NCBI RefSeq assembly: GCF_030819275.1
Contig: NZ_JAUTBL010000002.1
Coordinates: 1,924,501-1,988,500, forward strand
From: Agrobacterium larrymoorei
GTDB lineage: Bacteria > Pseudomonadota > Alphaproteobacteria > Rhizobiales > Rhizobiaceae
Length of the DNA stretch: 64,000 nt
Direction: 5' to 3'
The notes under the pieces are model-generated. The model saw only the letters and a program-made list of their open reading frames with translations. It had not been told where the DNA came from and searched no databases. Both the position numbers and the translations under genes were made by a program. This document shows positions 1-9,574 of this stretch, piece after piece (within the stretch, counting starts at the first letter, position 1; each line of letters starts with the position of its first letter).

Positions 1-402
1 AGTGATGGCCTGATCGATCTTCTTTCGATGTGCAGTGAGGCGATCATACACAGAGCGGGTCGCTGCCATTGCACTGCTGATTTCCGGTGTCGCGTTTGCA
101 TCGACACTGGAGAATGCCTGCGAGACGGCAGCATCGACCTTGGTTCGTGCCTTTTGAACGGCCTCGTAGGATATCGCGCCCGCAGCGCGCGACATGGTCA
201 AAGCAGTCGCGCTATCGCCGCGCTCGCTGCGAAAGTTCAACAGAACGTTGAACAGGGCGCGATCCAGATCCGCCAGTCTATTGACCGACCGGCTGACCTG
301 ATATTGCGAATATGCTGAATAGGTTAAAGAGCCAACGACGCCGCAGAGCATAACGCTCACCAGCAAGAAGGCACCGACAAGAATATTCCTAATCGAAAAC
401 AT
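1..402 (-). CDS. Methyl-accepting chemotaxis protein, N-terminal part (cut by window edge)
   Basis: The reverse strand is open from an ATG at 402 to the window edge (134 codons). The translation starts MFSIRNILVGAFLLVSVMLC, a membrane anchor, followed by a helical stretch with AYSQYQVSRSVNRLADLDRA and RSERGDSATAL. This resembles the periplasmic helical-bundle sensor domains of chemoreceptors and some sensor kinases. The HAMP and signalling domains would lie beyond the window, so chemoreceptor is the likeliest identity but is not proven. The region 403-565 holds no gene; it contains the promoter side of this gene and the end of the next transcript. Confidence 0.6.
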   Translation of the reverse strand, partial: MFSIRNILVGAFLLVSVMLCGVVGSLTYSAYSQYQVSRSVNRLADLDRALFNVLLNFRSERGDSATALTMSRAAGAISYEAVQKARTKVDAAVSQAFSSVDANATPEISSAMAATRSVYDRLTAHRKKIDQAIT

Positions 403-565
403 GGATCCCTCAAAAAAGCGAAGCCGCACGATTTCGAGGCTCTTGACCGCGCGGAAAAGGTTGATGCTCCCTTCCCCAACCTAAGCGAGTGCAGAATAAA
501 AAATCGTAAACCAGGGTCGAATTTTGCAACGAATGCAATAACTGGTTGTAACTCTAATAGAAAAA

Positions 566-587
566 GGCACCGGCCGTCGCCGATGCC
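566..587 (-). terminator. Rho-independent terminator of ettA
   Basis: On the minus strand a 9-bp stem (GGCATCGGC pairing with GCCGGTGCC, one G-U pair) is followed by five T. It lies 28 bases past the ettA stop codon. Confidence 0.7.
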
Positions 588-615
588 CATTTCTGATTGC
601 AAAGAGATGAATCGC

Positions 616-2266
<1,651 letters not shown>

Positions 2267-2382
2267 TGTAGCGAATGCTCCGCGTCGGATGTGAAAAGTC
2301 GGATTGGGAAATTTGCCGCTATGTAAGGTAAACGGGGCTGAGGAGCAACCTCTCGGCCAATAATAAGCAAGTGGAAGAGCGC

Positions 2383-3348
2383 ATGGGCGACGATCTGATG
2401 TTCGGCAAAATCGAGCGGCTGGAGAGCGCATCCGGCGCCACGCTTGCCTATCGCCATGAGGCTGCCAGAGGTGAGCCGCACGGCGTTTTGATGATCTGCC
2501 ACGGGCTTGTCGACCATGCCGGGCGCTATCGTCACTTTGCCGATGTCATGGCCAATCACGGTTTCGAGGTCTATGCGCATGACCATCGCGGCCACGGTCG
2601 CACGCGCTCGGCGGACGCCCCAATTGGCCGCTTCGCTCCCAAGGATGGACTTTACAAGGTTGTCGAGGACGTCATCGCCATGCGCGATCTCATCGAACGA
2701 AGGCATTCTGGTCTGCCGGTGATCCTGTTCGGCCATTCCATGGGCGGGCTGATTGCACTCAACACCGCCGTCAGCCACCCAGATCGTTTCGACGCGCTGT
2801 CCATCTGGAACTCCAACCTCAATACCGGCGTAATGGGCCGCTTAGCCCAGGTCATCCTGCGCATCGAAAAAATGCTGAAGGGCTCGGATGTGCCGAGCGC
2901 CGTGCTGCCCAAAGCCACCTTCCGCATATGGAATGCGCGCATGCCGGAAAAGCGCACCACTGCCGACTGGCTGAGCCACGACAAACAGGCGGTCGATGCC
3001 TATGTGGGCGACCCGCTCTGTCAGTTCGAGGCAAGTGTCTCGCTGTGGCAGGATGTCTTCGAGATGTCATATCGCGGTCCGAAGCTGATGGAGCGCTTGC
3101 CAAAGCAGCTTCCGCTCCTGCTCGTCAGTGGTGACGAGGATGCCGCCACCAATAACGGTCAGGAAATCCGCTGGCTGGCGGAGAAATTTCGTAGCTCGGG
3201 CTTCTCGGATGTGGAAGACACCATCTACAAGGGAATGCGCCACGAGACGCTGAACGAGATTGGCTGGGAAAAGCCTGCTGCGGATTTTGCGGCATGGGCT
3301 GCAAGAGTGACCGCCGGGAAGAAAAGCGTCGTTTCCCAAACGGAATAA
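2383..3348 (+). CDS. Alpha/beta hydrolase, lysophospholipase / monoacylglycerol lipase type
   Basis: Serine hydrolase of the Hydrolase_4 (PldB-like) family, likely acting on lysophospholipids or monoacylglycerols. The N-terminal HGLVDHAGRY oxyanion segment, the DHRGHGRT motif and the nucleophile elbow GHSMGG are all present. The acid and histidine residues lie in the C-terminal part (LLVSGDEDAAT and GMRHETLNE). The ATG at 2383 is preceded by GGAAG at a proper distance; a GTG at 2371 is an alternative. The gene is transcribed divergently from ettA, with little room for separate promoters (about 116 bases). The substrate cannot be read from sequence. Confidence 0.85.
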   Translation: MGDDLMFGKIERLESASGATLAYRHEAARGEPHGVLMICHGLVDHAGRYRHFADVMANHGFEVYAHDHRGHGRTRSADAPIGRFAPKDGLYKVVEDVIAMRDLIERRHSGLPVILFGHSMGGLIALNTAVSHPDRFDALSIWNSNLNTGVMGRLAQVILRIEKMLKGSDVPSAVLPKATFRIWNARMPEKRTTADWLSHDKQAVDAYVGDPLCQFEASVSLWQDVFEMSYRGPKLMERLPKQLPLLLVSGDEDAATNNGQEIRWLAEKFRSSGFSDVEDTIYKGMRHETLNEIGWEKPAADFAAWAARVTAGKKSVVSQTE

Positions 3349-3420
3349 CGCCATGAGATAAATTCACATGCGCCATTTCACCCGCCCGTTTATAAGGCTC
3401 GGGAAAGCGCAAGGTAACTC

Positions 3421-4626
3421 ATGGTCGAACCGTCATCGTCGAAAGAGCCGCCCCTGAAGGGCATTCGTGTCATCGAACTTGCTCGCGTGCTGGCAGGTCC
3501 GTGGGCGGGCCAGATGCTTGCCGATATGGGTGCCGATGTCATCAAGGTCGAGAGCCCGGACGGCGGAGACGATACCCGCGCATGGGGGCCGCCCTTTGTC
3601 GAAGGTAAGGATGGCGACAATCTCTCCGCCGCCTATTACCATTCGACCAATCGCGGCAAGCGCTCCATCACCGTCGACCTGAAGACAGAGGAAGGCCGCC
3701 AGATCGTGCGGCGTCTGGTCAAAACCGCCGACGTGGTGATCGAGAACTTCAAGCGTGGCGGGCTGGAGAAATACGGACTGGACTACCAGAGCCTTCGCGC
3801 GCTGAACCCGAAGCTGATTTACTGTTCCATCACCGGTTTCGGCCAGACAGGACCCTATGCGGATTTCGCCGGTTACGATTACATCGTCCAGGGCATGTCC
3901 GGCTTCATGTCGATCACCGGCGAGCCGGATGGCCAGCCCATGAAGGCCGGCGTTGCGGTTGCCGATATCTTCACCGGCATCTACTCGGTCAGCGCAATCC
4001 AAGCCGCACTCATTTATGCGATCCGCACGGGACAGGGCCAGCATATCGATATGGCACTGCTGGATGTACAGTCCGCCGTGCTTGCCAATCAGAACATGAA
4101 CTACCTGATCTCCGGCAGACCTCCCGTTCGGCTCGGCAATGCGCATCCGAATATCTCCCCTTATGAGGTGGTGCCGACAGCCGATGGCTTCCTGATCCTT
4201 GCCGTCGGCAATGACGGTCAGTTCAAACGCCTCTGCAAGATCCTTGGAATCGATGCGGTTGCCGATGACGAGCGCTATGCCACCAACAAGGCGCGCGTGG
4301 CGCACAAGCTGGACGTCCGGCAGATCGTCTCCACCGAAACGCTGAAATGGATGAAGCGGGATCTTCTGACCGCCTGCGAAAGCAATGCGGTTCCGGCAGG
4401 CCCGATCAACTCCATCGAGGAAATGTTTGCCGATCCTCAAATTCAGGCGCGCGGTCTTCGCATCGATCTGGAAGCTGCCGATGGCACGGTCATTCCCGGC
4501 GTCCGCACCCCGATCGTGCTGTCGGAAACGCCTCTGCGCTACGACCGTCCAAGCCCGCGCCTTGGAGAACATCAGGCCGAAGTTCTGGCCGAACTCGACG
4601 ATATCGAAAGGAACATCGCGCAATGA
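3421..4626 (+). CDS. Class III CoA-transferase (CaiB/BaiF family)
   Basis: This family moves CoA between carboxylic acids through an aspartyl-CoA anhydride. The N-terminus GIRVIELARVLAGPWAGQML and the segment ADMGADVIKVE are typical. Asp182 in AVADIFTGIYS aligns by position with the catalytic Asp of formyl-CoA transferase. The length of 401 residues is normal. AAGG sits just before the ATG. The last codons overlap the next gene in ATGA, so the two are translationally coupled. The pairing recalls frc-oxc of oxalate breakdown, but the partner looks more like acetolactate synthase, so the acyl group handled here is unknown. Confidence 0.85.
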   Translation: MVEPSSSKEPPLKGIRVIELARVLAGPWAGQMLADMGADVIKVESPDGGDDTRAWGPPFVEGKDGDNLSAAYYHSTNRGKRSITVDLKTEEGRQIVRRLVKTADVVIENFKRGGLEKYGLDYQSLRALNPKLIYCSITGFGQTGPYADFAGYDYIVQGMSGFMSITGEPDGQPMKAGVAVADIFTGIYSVSAIQAALIYAIRTGQGQHIDMALLDVQSAVLANQNMNYLISGRPPVRLGNAHPNISPYEVVPTADGFLILAVGNDGQFKRLCKILGIDAVADDERYATNKARVAHKLDVRQIVSTETLKWMKRDLLTACESNAVPAGPINSIEEMFADPQIQARGLRIDLEAADGTVIPGVRTPIVLSETPLRYDRPSPRLGEHQAEVLAELDDIERNIAQ

Positions 4627-6287
4627 CGACTTTGGGAAAGAGAACCGGCGGCCAGCTGATTGTCGAGGCGCTGAAAGCCAATGGTGTATCGCGCGTCTCC
4701 TGCGTGCCCGGCGAAAGCTATCTGGCGGTTCTGGACGCGCTTTATGAAAGCGGCATCGAGACCGTCGTCTGCCGCCAGGAAGGTGGCGCCGCGATGATGG
4801 CCGACACCTGGGGCCGCCTGACCGGCGAACCCGGCATCTGCATGGTCACACGCGGTCCAGGCGCCACCAATGCGTCCGCCGGCCTGCATGTCGCAAGACA
4901 GGACTCGATCCCGATGATTCTCTTCATCGGCCAGGTCCAGCGTGATGCCCGCGAGCGTGAGGCCTTCCAGGAAGTCGAATATCGCCGTGCCTTTACCGAA
5001 TTCGCCAAATGGGTCGGCGAAATCGACGATGCCCGTCGCATTCCCGAGTTCGTCACGCGTGCCTTTGCGGTCGCGACATCCGGCCGCCCTGGTCCGGTGG
5101 TTCTGACGCTGCCGGAAGACATGCTGGTGGAAGAAGTCGAGGCTCCAGAAGCCCAGGCTTACATGCCGGTCGAAAACCATCCAGGCGCCAAGCAGATGGC
5201 AAAGTTCGCAGACCTGCTCGCCAACGCCAAGCGCCCGATGTTCATTCTCGGCGGCACGCGCTGGTCGGAAGAAGCCGTTGCCTACTTCAAGAATTTTGCC
5301 GAAAACCTGAACGTGCCAGTCGGCTGCTCCTTCCGCCGCCAGATGCTCTTCGACCACACGAGTTCGTCTTATGCGGGCGATGTCGGCATTGGCATCAATC
5401 CGGCGCTGTCCAAGGAGATCAAGGAGGCCGATCTCATCGTCCTTCTCGGCGCCCGTATGTCGGAAATGCCCTCCTCCGGCTACACCATGCTGGATATCCC
5501 CTACCCGTCGCAGACGCTGGTGCACGTCTTCCCGGAAGCGGAAGAACTCGGCCGCATCTATCGCCCGGATCTCGCCATCTGCGCGGCGCCAGAAAACTTC
5601 ATTGAGGCTCTGGTAAACATCAAGATAGAGGCGAACGCCGCTTGGTCAGAACGCACCTCTGCCATGCACGAGGCCTATCTGAAATGGTCCACTCCGCCCA
5701 AGACAGGTCCCGGCAACGTGCAGATGGGGCCGATCATGGACTGGATCGAGGCCAATGTGCCGGAAGACGCAATCTTCACCAATGGTGCTGGCAACTATGC
5801 CACATGGGTCCACCGCTTCCACCGTTTCCGCCGCTTCAACACACAAGCCGCCCCGACCTCCGGCTCCATGGGCTACGGCCTGCCGGCAGCCGTTGCGGCC
5901 AAGCATCTCTTCCCCGAGCGTGAAGTCATCTGCTTTGCCGGTGACGGCTGCTTTATGATGCACGGCCAGGAATTCATTACCGCCGTGCGCTACGGCCTGC
6001 CGATCATCACCGTGCTCGTCAACAACGGCACCTATGGCACGATCCGCATGCACCAGGAGCGGGAATATCCCGGCCGCGTCAGCGCCACCGATCTCGTCAA
6101 TCCGGACTTCGTCGCCTATGCCAAAGCCTTCGGCGGCCACGGGGAGTTGGTGGAGAAGACCGAAGACTTTGGTCCTGCCTTCGAGCGCGCACGCGCCAGC
6201 GGCAAGGCGGCCATCATCGAAATCAAGCTCGACGCAGAAGCCATTACCCCTGCCCGCACGCTGACGCAGATCAGGAACAAGAGCTGA
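4623..6287 (+). CDS. Thiamine-diphosphate enzyme, acetolactate-synthase-like
   Basis: A 554-residue protein with the three-domain layout of the ThDP decarboxylase/ligase superfamily. The Glu that activates ThDP is in VVCRQEGGAAMMADTWGR, the central domain starts near GAKQMAKFADLL, and the C-terminal cofactor motif runs from GDGCFMM to NNGTYG. Family members include acetolactate synthase, glyoxylate carboligase and oxalyl-CoA decarboxylase. The segment around RGPGATNASAGLHVA is synthase-like. There is no adjacent small subunit (ilvN), which argues against a biosynthetic acetolactate synthase. Coupling to the CoA-transferase suggests a 2-oxo acid or acyl-CoA substrate. Confidence 0.8.
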   Translation: MTTLGKRTGGQLIVEALKANGVSRVSCVPGESYLAVLDALYESGIETVVCRQEGGAAMMADTWGRLTGEPGICMVTRGPGATNASAGLHVARQDSIPMILFIGQVQRDAREREAFQEVEYRRAFTEFAKWVGEIDDARRIPEFVTRAFAVATSGRPGPVVLTLPEDMLVEEVEAPEAQAYMPVENHPGAKQMAKFADLLANAKRPMFILGGTRWSEEAVAYFKNFAENLNVPVGCSFRRQMLFDHTSSSYAGDVGIGINPALSKEIKEADLIVLLGARMSEMPSSGYTMLDIPYPSQTLVHVFPEAEELGRIYRPDLAICAAPENFIEALVNIKIEANAAWSERTSAMHEAYLKWSTPPKTGPGNVQMGPIMDWIEANVPEDAIFTNGAGNYATWVHRFHRFRRFNTQAAPTSGSMGYGLPAAVAAKHLFPEREVICFAGDGCFMMHGQEFITAVRYGLPIITVLVNNGTYGTIRMHQEREYPGRVSATDLVNPDFVAYAKAFGGHGELVEKTEDFGPAFERARASGKAAIIEIKLDAEAITPARTLTQIRNKS

Positions 6288-6337
6288 AGATAATAGCTTT
6301 TCGTCCAGATCGGAACATTGGTCGCCTTTTAAGAAGA

Positions 6338-6634
6338 TTAGCGCGACCAATGGTCCCGAATGAAAAGCAATGCGATCATAGCTGGTCCAGTGACAAAGCT
6401 GCAGCAATAGATCCAGTAGGCCGTCAGCGCCCAACGATCTCCCTCTTGGGAACGCTTTCGCAGCGTGCTGGCCACCCGCTGGTAATCACGCAACCCTCCG
6501 AACCACTTCGGCGTGGCCTCATCCGGTGCACCTTCTTTGCGGGCAAGCTTCCGCGCGTAGAGAAACGGCGTTAAAGCCGCAAGTGCATTTAAAGCTACGA
6601 GAGTTGGGACCCAGATAGGCATGTCCTTCACCAC
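6338..6634 (-). CDS. Small membrane protein of unknown function
   Basis: 98 residues, with a hydrophobic segment near the start (PIWVPTLVALNALAALTPFL), a charged middle and a second hydrophobic segment near the end (TAYWIYCCSFVTGPAMIALL). This gives two predicted membrane helices with a cytoplasmic or periplasmic loop between them. The start is GTG at 6634 or ATG at 6622. The composition is that of a real membrane protein and it is not antisense to another gene. I do not recognise a family. Confidence 0.6.
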   Translation of the reverse strand: MVKDMPIWVPTLVALNALAALTPFLYARKLARKEGAPDEATPKWFGGLRDYQRVASTLRKRSQEGDRWALTAYWIYCCSFVTGPAMIALLFIRDHWSR

Positions 6635-6669
6635 TTGAACATATTGCGCATTTTGCGGGTAATGTCTCT

Positions 6670-6717
6670 TATCATCCGCTTCGCGTGTTGCGTATCATCC
6701 GCTTCGCGTGTTGCGTA
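6670..6717. repeat. Perfect 23-bp tandem duplication
   Basis: Two adjacent identical copies of a 23-base unit beginning TATCATCCGCTTCGCG (6670-6692 and 6693-6715), followed by two further matching bases. It lies between the small membrane protein and the HugZ-like gene, about 90 bases upstream of the latter. Confidence 0.9.
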
Positions 6718-6806
6718 CGATCTGGGAATGCAGATTGTGCAAAGAGTGCATAAGACTTTAAGACTGGCCCGACTTAGGACACAAGCACAGGACGTCACGG
6801 ACTGCC

Positions 6807-7571
6807 ATGCACAACAGCAAAATCCCGGTCATCACACCGCGCAACGCCAAGATCGAACCTTCGGCCGGTGCGCCATTCGAGGCGATCCGGGTGGCGCGTG
6901 ATGTGCTGTTGACATCACGAACCTGCGGCTTGGCGACCCTCGATCCAGCAAGTGGCTATCCCTACAATACCGTCACCAACATCGCCGTCGAGCCGGATGG
7001 AACGCCGTTCTTCTTTGCCGCCCGTCTGGCACTTCATGCACGCAACATCGAGGCCGATCCTCGAATCTCGCTGGTGCTCGCTCCCTTCAACAAGGGCGAT
7101 GCACTTACCCTGCCTCGGCTGACACTCGTGGGTCGGGCTGAGTTGATGAGCGATAACGAAACGCTACTCGCCAAAGCGCGCTATGTCGCCCGCTATCCCA
7201 AGGCCAAGCTCTACCTCGCCTTGCCCGACACCCAACTCTATCGCATGATGATCGACGGCGTGCAGATCAATGGCGGCCCTGCACGCAACGCCAGCAACAT
7301 CACCGCCGACGACCTGCGTACAGACCTCACCGGCGCAGACAGTTTGACCGCTGCGGTCGATGACGAGATTGCCCGCCTCAACGCGATCAAGGGCGAAGCC
7401 TCAAGGCTCGCCGTCATGGCCGGCAGGAAGCCCGGCGCTTGGAAGGTAACCTCAATCGATCCCGACGGCGTCAATCTGGCTTCGTCGCAGGACTTAGCGA
7501 GGCTCTGGTTTGCCGAGCGGGTCACGAACTTGAATCAACTTGCCAAGGCACTGACTCAATCTGCCAAGTGA
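6807..7571 (+). CDS. HugZ-like heme utilization / pyridoxamine 5'-phosphate oxidase-fold protein
   Basis: 254 residues. The N-terminal split-barrel flavin-binding-type domain contains LLTSRTCGLATLDPASGYPYNT, LALHARNIEADPRISLVL and RLTLVGRAEL, as in the HugZ branch of the PNPOx-like superfamily. The C-terminal part is the DUF2470-like domain of this group. HugZ proteins bind or degrade heme to release iron. Whether this member uses heme or another cofactor cannot be read directly. No iron-uptake genes are adjacent. Confidence 0.75.
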   Translation: MHNSKIPVITPRNAKIEPSAGAPFEAIRVARDVLLTSRTCGLATLDPASGYPYNTVTNIAVEPDGTPFFFAARLALHARNIEADPRISLVLAPFNKGDALTLPRLTLVGRAELMSDNETLLAKARYVARYPKAKLYLALPDTQLYRMMIDGVQINGGPARNASNITADDLRTDLTGADSLTAAVDDEIARLNAIKGEASRLAVMAGRKPGAWKVTSIDPDGVNLASSQDLARLWFAERVTNLNQLAKALTQSAK

Positions 7572-7628
7572 TTCAGCTAAGAGATTCGGATGAAACGTCT
7601 TTTCGTTTCCCACGCTCTCGCCCAACAA

Positions 7629-7657
7629 AAAAGCCGGCCCAGAGGACCGGCTTTCAA
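7629..7657 (-). terminator. Rho-independent terminator of ridA
   Basis: An 8-bp stem AAAGCCGG / CCGGCTTT (7630-7637 and 7647-7654) extends inward after one mismatch. On the minus strand it is followed by a run of T. It sits about 20 bases past the ridA stop. Confidence 0.75.
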
Positions 7658-7676
7658 AACGTCTGTCGCCTGGCGA

Positions 7677-8018
7677 TCAGATTGCGGCAGTGACGATGAA
7701 CTCGACCTTGTAGTCCGGCGTCGCGAGGGCTGCTTCGCTGGTGGCACGAGCTGGTGGGTTAGCCGGGTCGATCCAGCCTTCCCAGACAGCATTCATTTCG
7801 CCGAAGGTGGACATGTCGGAGAGGTAGATGATCGTCTGCAGGATCTTCGACTTGTCGGAACCGGCCAGAGCCAGCAGGCGATCGACTTCAGCCAGCGCGG
7901 ACTTGCTCTGTTCGGTCACGGACGTACCTTCGCCGACCTGGCCTGCGAGATAGACGGTGTTGCCGTGAACGACGGCGCCGCTCATGCGCTTGCCGGGTTC
8001 GATACGCTTGATGCTCAT
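7677..8018 (-). CDS. RidA family protein (YjgF/UK114)
   Basis: 113 residues in the RidA fold. Family members hydrolyse reactive enamine/imine intermediates made by PLP enzymes. Family-typical stretches are VYLAGQVGEG, SALAEVDRLLALAGSDKSKILQ, IYLSDMSTFGEMNAVW and the end PDYKVEFIVTAAI. The arginine that binds the substrate carboxylate in classical RidA is present in ARATSEA, in a variant context, so this may be one of the Rid2-7 subgroups. A good terminator follows. The next minus-strand gene starts 43 bases upstream, so the two may be co-transcribed. Confidence 0.85.
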   Translation of the reverse strand: MSIKRIEPGKRMSGAVVHGNTVYLAGQVGEGTSVTEQSKSALAEVDRLLALAGSDKSKILQTIIYLSDMSTFGEMNAVWEGWIDPANPPARATSEAALATPDYKVEFIVTAAI

Positions 8019-8061
8019 GGAAATGCTCCTGTTTGGTAGGCTTTAGATAAACGACACGGGA

Positions 8062-8400
8062 TCAACCGCGCAGATGGTGGGTCTTTTCGTAGATGGCGGT
8101 GGAACGTGCGCCGGAGCGGCAATAGCCGAGCATCGGGCGCTGCAATTCGTCAAGCGCATCCACCATGCCGGCAACCGCATCCGGATCGACGCCGAAGCGG
8201 CCAACCGGCACATGCATGATCGTCAGGCCGAGCTCTTCGGCCCGTTCGGCGATATCGGCAAAACGCGGCTGGCCTTCCTCCTCGTCATCGGGACGATGGC
8301 AAACGATGGATTTGAAACCGAGCGCCTTAACCTCATCGAGATCGGCCACGCTGATCTGACCGGTTACGGAGTAATCGTCATCGATGCGTCTGATATCCAT
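8062..8400 (-). CDS. TIGR01244-family phosphatase/sulfurtransferase-like protein (DUF442, Blh N-terminal type)
   Basis: 112 residues with the cysteine-dependent phosphatase fold. The signature C-x5-R loop is visible as YCRSGARSTA, and the fold is completed by GFKSIVCHRPDDEEEGQP. The same domain occurs at the N-terminus of beta-lactamase-like hydrolases such as Blh, which respond to sulfide; here it stands alone. It is in the same direction as ridA and 43 bases before it, consistent with one transcript. The role, phosphatase or sulfur transfer, is unresolved. Confidence 0.75.
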   Translation of the reverse strand: MDIRRIDDDYSVTGQISVADLDEVKALGFKSIVCHRPDDEEEGQPRFADIAERAEELGLTIMHVPVGRFGVDPDAVAGMVDALDELQRPMLGYCRSGARSTAIYEKTHHLRG

Positions 8401-8524
8401 CTTCTATCCTCCGAGGGTGACGGCGTTGCGGCCCTCAACGGCCCGCCATTTCGCAAAATCCGTACCCGATGTAAGGGGTTGAGCCGGATGCGTCAATGAC
8501 AGGCTTTTTCAATTAAATAGCCAT

Positions 8525-9361
8525 TTAGAGAATAGAAAAGCGCAAACCATAGCTGCGGCTTTCGCCCGGCTGCAGCATGTTGAACTCACCTGCCCTTTCC
8601 AACTCGGCTCGGTCGACCCAGCGATGCGAGACCGGCTCTATGCCAAGCACATTGGCCGGTGCCTTCTGGTTCCGCCACATTTGCAGATAGGGCAATGTGT
8701 CGGTTCGAAACGACACGGTCAGCCGACGACCGCCGATGGACGCGATCGGCCCAAGCGTCAACGAGGCCCAGCCATTCTGCCCCTGTGCGGGCACACAAAA
8801 GACGCTGCCCGGCTCTTCACCGAAACGCCAGCCGAAGCCACCGCCGTCAAAGGACGCGCCCTCAAGCCGCACCGCGTCGTCAAACAGCTTTGCTGCAACG
8901 TTCATGTGATACATGAGGAATGTCGGACGAGCATGATCGCTGATATTGGTCACCCGGTCCTCCAGGCTCACCTCCCCGCTCGCCCCGTCGATTCGCCAGA
9001 CGCGCTCCAGAAGCGCCGTCCCACCGTCTGCCAGTGAGACAGGAACCTGCGCCACTGCCTCGGCATTACCATCGGATACCGACCACTTTGTGATCCTAGC
9101 CGGATGAGAGGAGAAAGAGCCATGCAACGGAAACTTCCGCCCGCTCGGCTCGCCTGGAATGGGCTGGGGATGGCGAATATGATCCGGTCCGCAGGTGAAC
9201 AAAAACCCTTCAAGCGAATGATCGATGCGCGGGTCGCCATCATCAGGGATAGCGCGCTCGGGCGCGATGTTCACGCCATCGACAATGCAAGGACCGATAT
9301 CGAGCACCGAGGTCTCGTCGAGGAAAATGGACGGCGATCTTCCGGCTTTGAATTCTCTCAT
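8525..9361 (-). CDS. Aldose 1-epimerase family protein (DUF4432)
   Basis: 278 residues with the galactose-mutarotase-like beta-sandwich. Recognisable parts are PLHGSFSSHPARI, YHMNVAAKLFDDAVRL, TLPYLQMWRNQKAP and LGIEPVSHRWVDRAELE. The ATG at 9361 is preceded by GGGAGGAG, which fixes the start; the frame is open further upstream but has no comparable ribosome site. Family members interconvert sugar anomers or bind sugar acids. No sugar operon surrounds it. Confidence 0.8.
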   Translation of the reverse strand: MREFKAGRSPSIFLDETSVLDIGPCIVDGVNIAPERAIPDDGDPRIDHSLEGFLFTCGPDHIRHPQPIPGEPSGRKFPLHGSFSSHPARITKWSVSDGNAEAVAQVPVSLADGGTALLERVWRIDGASGEVSLEDRVTNISDHARPTFLMYHMNVAAKLFDDAVRLEGASFDGGGFGWRFGEEPGSVFCVPAQGQNGWASLTLGPIASIGGRRLTVSFRTDTLPYLQMWRNQKAPANVLGIEPVSHRWVDRAELERAGEFNMLQPGESRSYGLRFSIL

Positions 9362-9574
9362 CAGCGGCTCCTCCCAGGCGAATCTGCGGCGCAGTCGAAA
9401 CAGGTCTGTCCTGCGCGAATGCGAATGTTGTGTGATGCGGTTGACGCAAACTTCACGCAAAAGCTATCGCAACGGCCAGAAATTAAGATTGCATTAACCG
9501 CGAATTCACCTTTTTCACAATAGGGTCAAGATTACCGTGTGTTTATTGGGACTAACCCAAGGGATCGCAAGAAC

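Noticed and set aside
3421..6287. Naming the pair frc and oxc (oxalate degradation)
   Set aside because: The CoA-transferase fits the family broadly, but the ThDP enzyme reads as acetolactate-synthase-like; specific names would overstate the evidence.
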